A DNA stretch of 64,000 nucleotides from JAWKXU01 sp020446465 (lineage in GTDB: Bacteria; Pseudomonadota; Alphaproteobacteria; Sphingomonadales; Sphingomonadaceae): contig JAWKXU010000002.1 of NCBI GenBank assembly GCA_041396845.1, forward strand, positions 310,001 through 374,000, written 5' to 3'. The notes beneath the pieces are model-generated. The model saw only the letters and a list, made by a program, of their open reading frames with translations, did not search any database and had not been told where the DNA came from. Both the position numbers and the translations under genes were made by a program. Below are positions 17,188 to 26,462 of this stretch, one piece after another; position 1 is the stretch's first letter; each line of letters begins with the position of its first letter.

Positions 17188-17925
17188 ATGGCAGTCATAG
17201 CAGTTTACAGCGTCAAGGGCGGAGTCGGCAAAACCACAGTTGCTGCAAATCTGGCATGGTGTTCAGCCGCCATCTCCAAACGCCAGACGCTCCTGTGGGA
17301 TCTCGACGCGGCTGGTGGGGCCGGTTTCCTGTTCGGGATAGACCCGCCCAAACGCAAACCGGCATTGTCCGTATTCTCCCAGACGAAAAGCGCCGCAGAA
17401 CTCGTCTGGGCGAGCGGGGTCGAAAATCTCGATATCTTGCCTGCCGATGAAAGCCTGCGAAGCCTCGATTCGCTGCTTGTTTCCATTGGCAAACGCAAAA
17501 GGCTGGCGAAACTGGCCGAGGCGCTTTCGCGCGAATACGACCGGATCGTGCTCGATTGCCCGCCAGTCCTCAATGAGTTGAGCGCGCAGGCCATCCGGGC
17601 CAGCGACATCATCATCGTGCCGCTGCCGCCTTCGCCTCTCGCCTTTCGGGCACTCGACACAATCGTTTCTGACCTGCAGAGCAATTTCAAGAATCACCCG
17701 CCCATCCTACCGGTGCTTTCGATGGTTGACATGCGCCGCACTCTCCACCGGGAGGCGCGCGAGGCAGCTCCGGACTGGCCTGTCATCCCGATGGCAAGCG
17801 TGGTGGAACAGATGGCCGCGCGGCGCGAGCCGTTGGGTTGCTATGCGCCGAACAGCCCTGCCAATCAGGCATTTACAAGGTTGTGGGCCGCGATCGAGAA
17901 GAAACTGATCTCACGCAAGGCCTGA
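17188..17925 (+). CDS. ParA/MinD-family ATPase, orphan
   Basis: 245-residue P-loop ATPase. The deviant Walker A is complete (KGGVGKTT, residues ~10-17, with the signature first Lys), Walker A-prime lies in LLWDLDAAGG and Walker B in DRIVLDCPP. It is shorter than chromosomal ParA and lacks an N-terminal DNA-binding domain. No parB, minC/E or gene encoding an obvious cargo is adjacent, so it is probably one of the orphan positioning ATPases (for chemoreceptor arrays, storage granules or polysaccharide machinery) rather than the chromosome-segregation ParA. It is convergent with ftsH. Confidence 0.85.
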   Translation: MAVIAVYSVKGGVGKTTVAANLAWCSAAISKRQTLLWDLDAAGGAGFLFGIDPPKRKPALSVFSQTKSAAELVWASGVENLDILPADESLRSLDSLLVSIGKRKRLAKLAEALSREYDRIVLDCPPVLNELSAQAIRASDIIIVPLPPSPLAFRALDTIVSDLQSNFKNHPPILPVLSMVDMRRTLHREAREAAPDWPVIPMASVVEQMAARREPLGCYAPNSPANQAFTRLWAAIEKKLISRKA

Positions 17926-17938
17926 ACAGGCTGCCTGA

Positions 17939-19882
17939 CTACGCCCCTTGAGGAGCGGCACCACCATCAAGTCGCTTGCCCGCCTTGGGGATCGACGAAC
18001 CATGAACCGGGCGCACAGCAACCGGGCCGCTCGGCGCGTCGGGGCGGTCAATCTTGCCGTCTTCAAGCAGTTGCCTGATTTCTTCGCCGCTCAGCGTTTC
18101 ATATTCGAGCAACGACTGCGCCAGAAGGTGCAGCTTGTCTTCCTGCTCCTTCAGGACATCGGTTGCCCGCGTATGCGCGTCTTCCACCAGCTTGCGGATT
18201 TCAGCGTCAATCAGCTTGTTCGTCTCGTCACTCGCCATCGTGCGGCTGGTCTGCCCCATGCCGAGATAGCCTTCCTGGCTGGCCTCATACTGCAATGGTC
18301 CCAGCTTGTCGGACATGCCCCACTTCGTGACCATATTACGCGCCAGGTCGGTCGCATATTGAATGTCGGAAGAAGCGCCTGACGACACCTTGTCATGCCC
18401 GAAAATAATTTCTTCGGCCACACGCCCACCCATTGAAACAGCGAGGTTCGCGTGCATCTTGTCGCGGTGATAGGAATAATTGTCGCGTTCCGGCAAGCGC
18501 ATGACCATGCCCAGCGCCCGACCACGCGGAATGATTGTCGCCTTGTGGATCGGGTCTGATGCAGCCTCATTCAGGCTGACAAGCGCGTGACCAGCCTCGT
18601 GATACGCGGTCATCTTCTTTTCATCGTCCGTCATGACCATCGAGCGGCGCTCGGCCCCCATCATGACCTTGTCCTTCGCGTCCTCGAACTCCTGCATGGC
18701 GACAAGGCGTTTGTTGCGCCGCGCAGCCAGCAATGCCGCCTCGTTAACAAGGTTGGCGAGATCCGCGCCGGAAAAGCCGGGCGTGCCGCGGGCGATCGTG
18801 CGCGGATTGACGTCTGGTGCCAACGGCACTTTCTTCATGTGGACAGCAAGGATCTTCTCGCGCCCTTCGATGTCGGGCACGGGAACGACAACCTGACGAT
18901 CAAAACGACCGGGGCGCAGCAAGGCCGGGTCCAGCACATCGGGACGGTTCGTCGCCGCGATGATGATGATGCCTTCGTTTGCCTCGAACCCGTCCATTTC
19001 AACAAGGAGCTGGTTCAGCGTCTGTTCGCGCTCGTCATTGGAATTGCCAAGCCCGTGTCCACGATGGCGGCCCACGGCGTCGATTTCGTCGATGAAGACG
19101 ATGCAGGGCGCGTTCTTTTTGGCCTGTTCAAACATGTCGCGCACACGGCTTGCGCCAACACCTACAAACATTTCCACAAAGTCAGAACCGGAAATGGTGA
19201 AAAACGGCACGCCAGCCTCACCCGCGATGGCGCGGGCCAGCAAAGTCTTGCCGGTGCCAGGGCTGCCGACCAGCAAGGCCCCCTTGGGAATCTGTCCGCC
19301 AAGTTTGGAAAAGCGGTGCGGATCGCGCAGAAATTCGACGATTTCCTCCAATTCTTCGCGCGCTTCGTCGATCCCGGCAACGTCTTCGAACGTAACGCGC
19401 CCCTGCCGTTCGGTCAGCAGCTTCGCCTTGGACTTGCCAAAACCCATCGCCCCCGAACCGCCGCCTTTCTGCATCTGGCGAAGTGCGAAGAAAGCAACGC
19501 CAAGGATCAGCAGAAACGGCAAAGACTGGACAAGGATGTAAAGCAGCAGGTTAGGCTCTTCCGCCTGGCGGCCAGAGAACTTGACGCCGTTTTCTTCCAG
19601 CAGGCGCGGCAAATCAGTATCGTCAGGGATCGGAACGGTCGAGAATTGCTGATCATTTTTCAGAACGCCGGTAATGCGGTCTTTCCCGATCTGCACTTCG
19701 CGCACGCTGCCTTCCGCAATCTTGTCACGGAAATCCGAATAGCGCAGCTGCGAACCCGCGTTTGTCGAGCCGGAACCAAAAATGGAGACAACGAACAGCA
19801 AGGCGACAAAGATGCCGCCCCAGATCATCAGACTTTTCACCCAGGGGTTGCCTCCGCCTTCGGGTGGTTGTTCATCACGCAT
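17939..19882 (-). CDS. ftsH: ATP-dependent zinc metalloprotease FtsH
   Basis: Membrane-bound AAA+ protease that degrades misfolded membrane proteins and regulatory proteins. 647 residues from ATG 19882. Two transmembrane segments (~20-40 and ~115-135) flank a small periplasmic domain. The AAA module has Walker A GSPGTGKT, Walker B IVFIDEIDAVGR and second-region-of-homology ATNRPDVLDPALLRPGRFDR. The M41 protease domain has zinc motif HEAGH and the distant Asp ligand region. Most residues are typical; the C-terminal tail is Pro/Gly-rich. Confidence 0.97.
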   Translation of the reverse strand: MRDEQPPEGGGNPWVKSLMIWGGIFVALLFVVSIFGSGSTNAGSQLRYSDFRDKIAEGSVREVQIGKDRITGVLKNDQQFSTVPIPDDTDLPRLLEENGVKFSGRQAEEPNLLLYILVQSLPFLLILGVAFFALRQMQKGGGSGAMGFGKSKAKLLTERQGRVTFEDVAGIDEAREELEEIVEFLRDPHRFSKLGGQIPKGALLVGSPGTGKTLLARAIAGEAGVPFFTISGSDFVEMFVGVGASRVRDMFEQAKKNAPCIVFIDEIDAVGRHRGHGLGNSNDEREQTLNQLLVEMDGFEANEGIIIIAATNRPDVLDPALLRPGRFDRQVVVPVPDIEGREKILAVHMKKVPLAPDVNPRTIARGTPGFSGADLANLVNEAALLAARRNKRLVAMQEFEDAKDKVMMGAERRSMVMTDDEKKMTAYHEAGHALVSLNEAASDPIHKATIIPRGRALGMVMRLPERDNYSYHRDKMHANLAVSMGGRVAEEIIFGHDKVSSGASSDIQYATDLARNMVTKWGMSDKLGPLQYEASQEGYLGMGQTSRTMASDETNKLIDAEIRKLVEDAHTRATDVLKEQEDKLHLLAQSLLEYETLSGEEIRQLLEDGKIDRPDAPSGPVAVRPVHGSSIPKAGKRLDGGAAPQGA

Positions 19883-19962
19883 GTTCGATCGTCCTTTCAC
19901 GGCAAATGTAAGCCACAAGCCATGAAAAACAAGTTAGGCGGCGTGGTGATACGCAACAGGTG

Positions 19963-21477
19963 TTAACGTGGCGGCAGGCCACCATCGGCGACGATTTCGA
20001 TCGCAGCGCCCGATCGCAGGCAAAGTGCCAGCTTTTCAAGGTCTTTTTCAACACCGCGGTTGCGTAACGGTGCGCGGCTTTCCTCGATATAAAGCGTGAG
20101 GATGCCGTCCCTTGCGCGCAGGGCGCTTGAGTCCAGAGAGACACGGGAAACCGCGCCCAATCGCCGACAAAGCCGGATGGCAAGCCCCCAGACCACTGCT
20201 TCATCGAGAATCCGTTCATCCGCGAGCGTTTTGAGCTGATCGGGTACGCTCGTCAGGCCGCAGCTTGCGGCGATCGCCATGGCAAGGCTGGCGCGACCTT
20301 GCGAATCAAGGTCGATCCAGCGCTTGTGCAGCGCCCAGTCGATTCCCTGCCGGATGCGGAAGTTAGGCTCTATCTGATGCGAGGCAAGCGCCAGCATCGT
20401 TGCCGCAAGCCGCAGCCGTTCGGGGCTTCTGTCGCCCTTTGGCAGGGCATCGACTGTCCATGCCGCAACGCGGGTGGCGGCTGATGGCGTTCCCCCGCGC
20501 GGGGCAGCAAACGCACCGACACCTGCCAGCAATGGGTCTTGACGCTGTGCAGACGGGGCAAGCCGCGCAAACAACAGACCTTCGCGCAAGCCCCATGATG
20601 AAAAAACCAGTCCCGCCGGCTGCAGAACATCAAGCAGAACTTTCAGCAACGCCGCCGCATCGGGGAGCGCCGCAGCACGAAAGGCGGATATTCCTTGCAC
20701 TTGTGCAAGATCGGCAGGGTTTGCAGTGCGCAATGCCTTCGCAAGTTCAAGCGCATGATCCTGCCCCAGTTCCAGAGCATGAGGATCATCGAGCGGCGAA
20801 TCCTGCTGTCGCAGCGCGTATGTGGCAAGTGCCCGCCATGCCCCCCCGACAAGGTAGAGCGGCCCGCTGATTGTATCCCCCCAGCCTGCCTGCGAGAGCA
20901 TTTTGCGAACTTCACTGCGAAACGCATTGCCGCCCCTGCCCCGCAATTCGGGCAAACGCAGCGTCCCCAATGGCAGGCTGTTGCCAGTTTCGCATCCCGC
21001 AGCGTCAAAACGCGTCAGTTCCAGGCTTCCCCCGCCCAGATCAGCCACGACACCTGCCCGCCCCGGAAAGGCGCCGCGCACCCCCATTGCCCCTGCGAGC
21101 GCTTCCTCCTCACCGCTCAGCAAGCGGGGCGAAAGCCCCAGCGCAGTCACCTTTTCCAGAAAGGCAGCGCCATTGGAAGCATCGCGAACCGCCGCTGTGG
21201 CGACAGTATCGACATCCTCGACACCAAGATCATCCAACAGCAAGGCATAGCGTTCAAGACCGCCAATCGCGACGTCCATCGCCTTTTCCGCCATGGCGCC
21301 GCTTGAACAAAGGTTTCGGCCAAGCCCGGCAGCCACTTTTTCGTTATGGAGCACGACAGGCGCACGCAACGCCCCTCCGTAGATCACCAGCCTGACGGTG
21401 TTCGACCCTATATCGATGATCGCGCGGCGATTGCCGGAGGCGAAATCAGCAGAGTGGGCATTGCGGTTGCGATTCAT
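19963..21477 (-). CDS. ppx: Exopolyphosphatase / pppGpp phosphatase (Ppx/GppA)
   Basis: 504 residues of the ASKHA fold. Phosphate-loop motifs AIIDIGSNTVRLVIYGG near the start and VVADLGGGSLELTRF around residue 135 define the family; the C-terminal half is the HD-like domain typical of longer Ppx proteins. It removes terminal phosphates from polyphosphate (and possibly pppGpp). It starts 10 bases after the end of ppk1, forming a synthesis-degradation operon. ATG 21477 is chosen because upstream codons overlap ppk1 coding sequence. Confidence 0.93.
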   Translation of the reverse strand: MNRNRNAHSADFASGNRRAIIDIGSNTVRLVIYGGALRAPVVLHNEKVAAGLGRNLCSSGAMAEKAMDVAIGGLERYALLLDDLGVEDVDTVATAAVRDASNGAAFLEKVTALGLSPRLLSGEEEALAGAMGVRGAFPGRAGVVADLGGGSLELTRFDAAGCETGNSLPLGTLRLPELRGRGGNAFRSEVRKMLSQAGWGDTISGPLYLVGGAWRALATYALRQQDSPLDDPHALELGQDHALELAKALRTANPADLAQVQGISAFRAAALPDAAALLKVLLDVLQPAGLVFSSWGLREGLLFARLAPSAQRQDPLLAGVGAFAAPRGGTPSAATRVAAWTVDALPKGDRSPERLRLAATMLALASHQIEPNFRIRQGIDWALHKRWIDLDSQGRASLAMAIAASCGLTSVPDQLKTLADERILDEAVVWGLAIRLCRRLGAVSRVSLDSSALRARDGILTLYIEESRAPLRNRGVEKDLEKLALCLRSGAAIEIVADGGLPPR

Positions 21478-21487
21478 GCGCGGCGAA

Positions 21488-23602
21488 TTAGACCGCACCG
21501 CGCCGCAATGCCAGCTTTGGCACGTCATGCCCCTCTGCCAGCGCACCACCGCGCCCGGAAAGTGACGGGTTCGTCATGAAATAGCGATGCAGGTTAAAGG
21601 GTTTGTCCACCTCTCCCACCCGTGAATAACTGCCATCGGGGGCCAGTATCCAGCTTTGCTCCGTATCCAGAAGGTTGGCGAGCAGAACCTGCTGCAACAC
21701 CTGATCGTGCACTGTCCGGTTGCGGATCGGGACCAGCGTTTCCACGCGCCGATCAAGGTTGCGCGACATGCCATCGGCGGACGAGATATAAACTTTCGCC
21801 CGATGGCTGGGCATGGCGTAACCATTGGCAAAAGCCCAGATACGGCTGTGTTCCAGAAAGCGGCCAATGATGGATTTGACCGTGATATTTTCTGAAAGTC
21901 CGTCCACCCCCGGTTTCAGGCAGCAGATGCCGCGCACGACAAGAGCGATGGCAACACCCGCCTTGCTGGCGTCATAGAGGCGCGAAATCAGCCGCCCGTC
22001 AGTCAGTGCGTTGAGCTTCGCCCAGATTGCGGCCGGCCGACCTTGCCGGGCATTTTCGATTTCATGTTCGATGAGTTTGTAAAGCGTTGAACGCAGGTCG
22101 ATCGGCGAAATCGCCAGGCCTTCCGTCCCATGCGGTTCGACATAGCCGGTGACGAAATTGAACAGCTTGACCGCGTCGCGGCACAATTTGGGGTCCGCCG
22201 TGAAAAAGCTGAGATCGGTATAGATGCGCGCTGTGACCGGGTGATAATTGCCAGTGCCAAAGTGGCAATAAGTGCGGTAGCCATTTTCTTCGCGGCGAAC
22301 GACCATGGAAACCTTGGCATGGGTCTTCCAGTCGACAAAGCCGTAAATCACCTGCACGCCTGCGCGTTCAAGCTGGCTTGCCCAGAGCAGGTTCTGCTCT
22401 TCATCGAAGCGTGCTTTCAGTTCCACGACTGCAGTAACAGACTTGCCCGCCTCTGCCGCTGCAATCAACGCAGCGATGACGGCAGATTGCTTGCCCGCAC
22501 GGTAAAGCGTCTGCTTGATCGCCACGACATCGGGATCTTTCGCCGCCTGCCGCAGGAAATCGATCACCACCTCGAAACTTTCATAAGGGTGGTGAATGAT
22601 GATGTCTTTCTCGCGAATCGCAGCGAAACAATCACCGTCATGTTCCAGAATGCGTTCAGGATAGCGCGGGCTGAACGGTTCAAACTTCAGGTCGGGGCGA
22701 TCTTCATCGACAATGCAATCCAGCCCGGCAATGCCGATAAGGCCATCGGTCTTGAGCGTAATGGCATCGTCCAGCCCAAGCTGTTCACGCAGCAACTGTT
22801 CAGCCGCCGGGTCAAAACCGTCGTCCAGTTCCAGCATGATGACCTTCCCACGGCGGCGGCGCTGAATAGCAGTGCGGAAATAGCGCACCAGATCTTCGGC
22901 GTCTTCTTCAACTTCGATGTCACTGTCGCGCAACATGCGAAAAGTGCCGTTCCCTTCCATGGTAAATCCCGGAAAGATCAGGTCCGCATTGCGGGCGATA
23001 ATGCTTTCGATGCTGACCCAGACCGCACGTTCACCCGGCAACCGGACAAAGCGGGGCAGCCCGCTGGGGATCAGGACCATCTCGAACAACTGGGTATTGT
23101 CCGCATTGCGACGCAACGTGAACAAGAGGCCAATTCCCTGATTCGCCACAAACGGGAATGGGTGCGCGGGGTCGATCGCCTGCGGGGTGATGACAGGCGC
23201 GATATGTTCGGCGAAGTAATCCTTCAGCCATCGGCTGGCCTGCGCGTCCAGTTTTTCCTTGCCGCTGATCACCACGCCCTGCCCTGAAAGCAAGCGCCGC
23301 AAGTCGCGCAGCGTATTCTGCTGCGTCCGGTTGAGTGCGTGGACAGCTTCACGAATGTCGGAAAGTTGCTGTGCTGGGCTGCGGCCATCGAGCGATTGTC
23401 GTTCGATCTTGCGCTGCACCTGTGCCGCCAGACCAGCCGCGCGGATCATCATGAACTCGTCCATGTTGCTGCCGGAAATCGCCAGAAACCGAAGTCGTTC
23501 CAGCAAGGGATAGCGTTCGTTTCGCGCCTCGGCCAGGACACGTTCGTTAAAGGTGAGCCAACTCAGCTCCCGATTGAAATAATGGTCGGGATTGGTGTCC
23601 AT
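21488..23602 (-). CDS. ppk1: Polyphosphate kinase 1
   Basis: Polymerises the gamma-phosphate of ATP into polyphosphate. About 704 residues from ATG 23602. The N-terminal domain opens with YFNRELSWLTFNERVLAEA; the head domain follows; the catalytic C-terminal PLD-like domains carry the autophosphorylated His in DWKTHAKVSMVVRREE and the second motif AKVYISSADGMSRNLDRRVE. The frame stays open upstream to a GTG at 23698 (32 more codons), but a PhoB-box-like site abuts that GTG and family members usually begin just before YFNRELSW, so a start at 23602, 23641 or 23656 is more likely. ppx follows after 10 bases. Confidence 0.95.
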   Translation of the reverse strand: MDTNPDHYFNRELSWLTFNERVLAEARNERYPLLERLRFLAISGSNMDEFMMIRAAGLAAQVQRKIERQSLDGRSPAQQLSDIREAVHALNRTQQNTLRDLRRLLSGQGVVISGKEKLDAQASRWLKDYFAEHIAPVITPQAIDPAHPFPFVANQGIGLLFTLRRNADNTQLFEMVLIPSGLPRFVRLPGERAVWVSIESIIARNADLIFPGFTMEGNGTFRMLRDSDIEVEEDAEDLVRYFRTAIQRRRRGKVIMLELDDGFDPAAEQLLREQLGLDDAITLKTDGLIGIAGLDCIVDEDRPDLKFEPFSPRYPERILEHDGDCFAAIREKDIIIHHPYESFEVVIDFLRQAAKDPDVVAIKQTLYRAGKQSAVIAALIAAAEAGKSVTAVVELKARFDEEQNLLWASQLERAGVQVIYGFVDWKTHAKVSMVVRREENGYRTYCHFGTGNYHPVTARIYTDLSFFTADPKLCRDAVKLFNFVTGYVEPHGTEGLAISPIDLRSTLYKLIEHEIENARQGRPAAIWAKLNALTDGRLISRLYDASKAGVAIALVVRGICCLKPGVDGLSENITVKSIIGRFLEHSRIWAFANGYAMPSHRAKVYISSADGMSRNLDRRVETLVPIRNRTVHDQVLQQVLLANLLDTEQSWILAPDGSYSRVGEVDKPFNLHRYFMTNPSLSGRGGALAEGHDVPKLALRRGAV

Positions 23603-23700
23603 AGGGTCGTCTAATATCCCGGATAACTGCCGCAGCGGCATATCCTGTGCTGGCATCCGCGCCAGATGGGCGGGTTCCGGGTGAGCATTGGTCGTCACAG

Positions 23701-23718
23701 ATTGCAGTTTTATGACTC
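23701..23718 (-). promoter_or_regulatory. Candidate PhoB (Pho) box upstream of ppk1
   Basis: On the minus strand GAGTCATAAAACTGCAAT matches 14 of 18 positions of the classical two-half Pho box (CTGTCAT, 4 A/T, CTGTCAT): the half-sites are GAGTCAT and CTGCAAT around AAAA. Its place just upstream of ppk1-ppx agrees with phosphate control of polyphosphate genes known in other proteobacteria. This is inference from consensus only. Confidence 0.4.
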
Positions 23719-23835
23719 ATTGCTGACGACGCAAGACTGCTCGTGACTTGCCTCTGCGCCGATACGAGATAATTTTCACGATAGCGCGTGCGTTTCCCCG
23801 ATGGATTTACGGCGCGTTTGGTGCGACACAACGCC

Positions 23836-24939
23836 ATGCGATCGCGCGACTTTACCCGCCTGACATTTGAAGAAGTCAGCTTTCTGGCTCTTGTCGTGGT
23901 GGTTTCGGTGGCTTTTGTGGCTCTTATTGCACCCTATTTCGGTGCGATTCTCTGGGCGCTGGTTGCCGCCATCCTGTTTTCGCCGACATATCACTTCATC
24001 CATTCGCACATGCCGCGTCGGCACAATCTGGCCGCGTTCATCACATTGATGACAATCATTGCCGTCATCATCCTGCCGACGCTTGTGGTGGGCATGGCGC
24101 TGACCGATCAGGCATCGGCGCTTTATTCGCGCATACAAACAGGCGCGTTCGATCTCGAAGCAATTTTCAAGCAAGTCCATGCCTCGCTGCCGGACTGGGC
24201 GCATCGGCTGCTGGCGCGTATGGGCATGGCCGACTTTGCCCGCGCGAGCGAAACCATAACCAATGGAATAGTCACCCAGGCGCAAAACCTTGCAGGCCGC
24301 GCGCTGCAAATCGGCCAAAGTGCATTCAACATCATCCTTGCCGGCGGCGTGATGCTCTACCTCACGTTCTTCCTCCTGCGCGATGGCACCAGACTGATGG
24401 AACGGTTCCGGCGGGCGATCCCTCTGGAACCAACCCGGCGCGATGCACTGATAGATCATTTTGTCGTGGTCGTGCGGGCAACCATCAAAGGCAGTGTCGT
24501 GGTCGCGATCCTGCAGGGTTTTGTCGGCGGGGTCGTATTCTGGTTCATCGGCGTTCCTGCCCCGGTGCTGTGGGGCGTGGTGATGGGCGTATTTTCCTTC
24601 TTCCCTGCAGTCGGCACCGGTATCGTCTGGGTGCCGGTGGCTATCCTGCTGCTGGTGACGGGCCAGACATGGCAAGGCCTGTTCCTCGTGTTCTGTGGTT
24701 TCTTCGTCATCGGCCTGATCGACAATGTCGTGCGGCCCGTGCTCGTCGGACACGATGCGCGAATGCCGGATTTCGTGGTGCTGATATCCACACTGGGTGG
24801 CCTGCAAATGTTCGGTATCAGCGGTTTTATCGTCGGGCCACTGCTTGCCGCGCTGTTCCTTGCCGCGTGGGACATTCTGACCGAGGTTCGGACAGTTCCG
24901 GCCAACGATCACCAGGCCGGAACCGGCGACACGGAGTAG
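23836..24939 (+). CDS. AI-2E family transporter (PurR-regulated permease PerM type)
   Basis: Polytopic inner-membrane protein of about 367 residues with roughly eight hydrophobic segments, grouped as in the AI-2E exporter/PerM family: paired helices at the N-terminus (SFLALVVVVSVAFVALIAPY), a soluble loop rich in Gln/Lys (residues ~95-160), then GVVFWFIGVPAPVLWGVVMG and FFPAVGTGIVWVPVAILLL followed by DNVVRPVLVG, the most conserved signature. Substrate unknown: members include the AI-2 exporter TqsA and Na+/H+ antiporters. ATG 23836 is preferred over a GTG at 23788. Divergent from ppk1. Confidence 0.85.
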   Translation: MRSRDFTRLTFEEVSFLALVVVVSVAFVALIAPYFGAILWALVAAILFSPTYHFIHSHMPRRHNLAAFITLMTIIAVIILPTLVVGMALTDQASALYSRIQTGAFDLEAIFKQVHASLPDWAHRLLARMGMADFARASETITNGIVTQAQNLAGRALQIGQSAFNIILAGGVMLYLTFFLLRDGTRLMERFRRAIPLEPTRRDALIDHFVVVVRATIKGSVVVAILQGFVGGVVFWFIGVPAPVLWGVVMGVFSFFPAVGTGIVWVPVAILLLVTGQTWQGLFLVFCGFFVIGLIDNVVRPVLVGHDARMPDFVVLISTLGGLQMFGISGFIVGPLLAALFLAAWDILTEVRTVPANDHQAGTGDTE

Positions 24940-25042
24940 CGTCAGGCTCCATCCGTCAAAAGATGTGGATGGACAGCGGGAAATCCGCTGCCCGGCCTTC
25001 CCGGCGCTTGCTCAAGATCGCGCCATCGGGAATCACGGGTAC

Positions 25043-25597
25043 ATGGCGATTCTCAGTGACAGATGGATCCGCGACGAAGCGCGGCGCAGCGGCATGATCG
25101 AACCTTTCGTGGAAGCACAGCGCCGCGATGGTTGCATATCCTATGGCCTCAGCTCCTATGGCTACGATGCGCGGGTCGCAGACGAGTTCAAGATTTTCAC
25201 CAACGTCGATTCGGCCGTGGTCGATCCCAAGGATTTTGCATCAAACAGCTTTGTGGACCGTAAGACGGACGTCTGCGTGATCCCCCCCAACAGCTTTGCG
25301 CTTGCCCGCACGGTGGAGTATTTCCGCATCCCGCGCGATGTGCTGGTGATCTGCCTTGGCAAATCGACTTATGCGCGTTGCGGCATCATCGTGAACGTCA
25401 CACCGCTGGAACCGGGTTGGGAAGGCCATGTGACGCTGGAGTTTTCCAATACCACGCCGCTGCCCGCCAAAGTCTATGCCAACGAAGGCGCCTGCCAGTT
25501 CCTGTTCCTGAAAGGGAACGAACCGTGCGAAATCAGCTATGCTGACAGGTCTGGCAAATACATGGGGCAGCGCGGCGTCACCCTGCCCAAGCTCTGA
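25043..25597 (+). CDS. dcd: dCTP deaminase
   Basis: 184 residues; converts dCTP to dUTP, feeding dTMP synthesis. The all-beta dUTPase-like fold is recognisable from MAILSDRWIRDEARRSGMI, ISYGLSSYGYDARVAD, CLGKSTYARCGIIVNVTPLE (with the active-site Glu) and ANEGACQFLF. The length matches the standard monofunctional enzyme. ATG 25043 lies after a GGGAATCACGGG region. It is separated by 103 bases from the permease; a bidirectional hairpin (25628-25660) follows. Confidence 0.96.
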   Translation: MAILSDRWIRDEARRSGMIEPFVEAQRRDGCISYGLSSYGYDARVADEFKIFTNVDSAVVDPKDFASNSFVDRKTDVCVIPPNSFALARTVEYFRIPRDVLVICLGKSTYARCGIIVNVTPLEPGWEGHVTLEFSNTTPLPAKVYANEGACQFLFLKGNEPCEISYADRSGKYMGQRGVTLPKL

Positions 25598-25627
25598 CTG
25601 TTTGACGATCACATTTCAATAACGAAT

Positions 25628-25660
25628 GAACCCCGGCCAGCGGAATGCGAACCGGGGTTC
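25628..25660. terminator. Bidirectional hairpin between dcd and the EF-hand gene
   Basis: A 9-bp perfect stem GAACCCCGG/CCGGGGTTC with a 15-base loop lies between two convergent genes. On the minus strand it is followed by ATTCGTTATT, better terminator context than on the plus strand, so it most likely ends the EF-hand transcript. Confidence 0.5.
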
Positions 25661-25712
25661 GGGGAGGGTTCGGAACCGACTGGAATCAGCCGGTAATCCT
25701 TATAAAGCCTGT

Positions 25713-26273
25713 TTACTCGGAAGCGTCGCGGTTCTGGCGCATTTCCTTCATTTTGGCGCGCATGTCCTGTCGCGCAGCCTGGCGTTCATCGCTCGAAACC
25801 GTGCCATCCTTGTTGGTATCCATCTTCTCGAAGCGGGCAAGATGGGCAGCTTCGAACTCGGCTTTCGATACAGCGCCATCGCCGTTCGTATCAGCGGCAC
25901 CCATCATAGCCATCCCGCGATGACCGCCCTTGCGGCCATGGCCTTTCCGGTCATGATCGCCATCGTCTGAACGTCCCATGCGGTGACCCTTCATGCCCTG
26001 ATGGCCAGCGGCGAACTCTTCGCGGCTGATGGAGCCGTTACCATCGGTATCGATGGCATCGAAACGCTCGGTAACGCGCGCATCACGATCAGCGGCATCA
26101 ATCTTGCCATCACCGTTGACATCCATGCGACTGAACATCTTGTCTGCATGCTCGGTCGCATCGGCGCGGGTCATGTCGCCCTTGCCCATTGTCGTGGCAG
26201 CATATGCGCCACCACCGATCAAAAGAGCCGCAGCGGCCAGTCCACCGATGAGAGCTGTTTTACGTTTTTGCAT
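25713..26273 (-). CDS. Exported EF-hand calcium-binding protein (four loops)
   Basis: 186 residues from ATG 26273. A signal peptide (ALIGGLAAAALLIGGGAYA, residues ~6-25) places it in the periplasm. Four canonical 12-residue EF-hand loops are visible: DVNGDGKIDAAD, DTDGNGSISREE, DTNGDGAVSKAE and DTNKDGTVSSDE, in two pairs separated by a His/Gly/Lys-rich linker (residues ~100-130, e.g. DHDRKGHGRKGGH) that could bind other metals. This kind of calmodulin-like secreted protein is frequent in Sphingomonadales; its role is unknown. It has its own upstream region of 189 bases. Confidence 0.85.
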   Translation of the reverse strand: MQKRKTALIGGLAAAALLIGGGAYAATTMGKGDMTRADATEHADKMFSRMDVNGDGKIDAADRDARVTERFDAIDTDGNGSISREEFAAGHQGMKGHRMGRSDDGDHDRKGHGRKGGHRGMAMMGAADTNGDGAVSKAEFEAAHLARFEKMDTNKDGTVSSDERQAARQDMRAKMKEMRQNRDASE

Positions 26274-26462
26274 GGGTTCTATCTCTTTCCTCAAGATCCG
26301 GTGTGAAAGAACGCAGAGGACGGACATTTGAAGTGCCCATTGGGGGGAGGGAGAGGGAACTGCCCGCCCTCTGCGATCATTGGGACCGTCAGGTCTTGTC
26401 TTGGCGTATAAGTGATTCGACCTTTTCGAAACCAGAACGCCGCGTTCATCAATGGGACAGCT

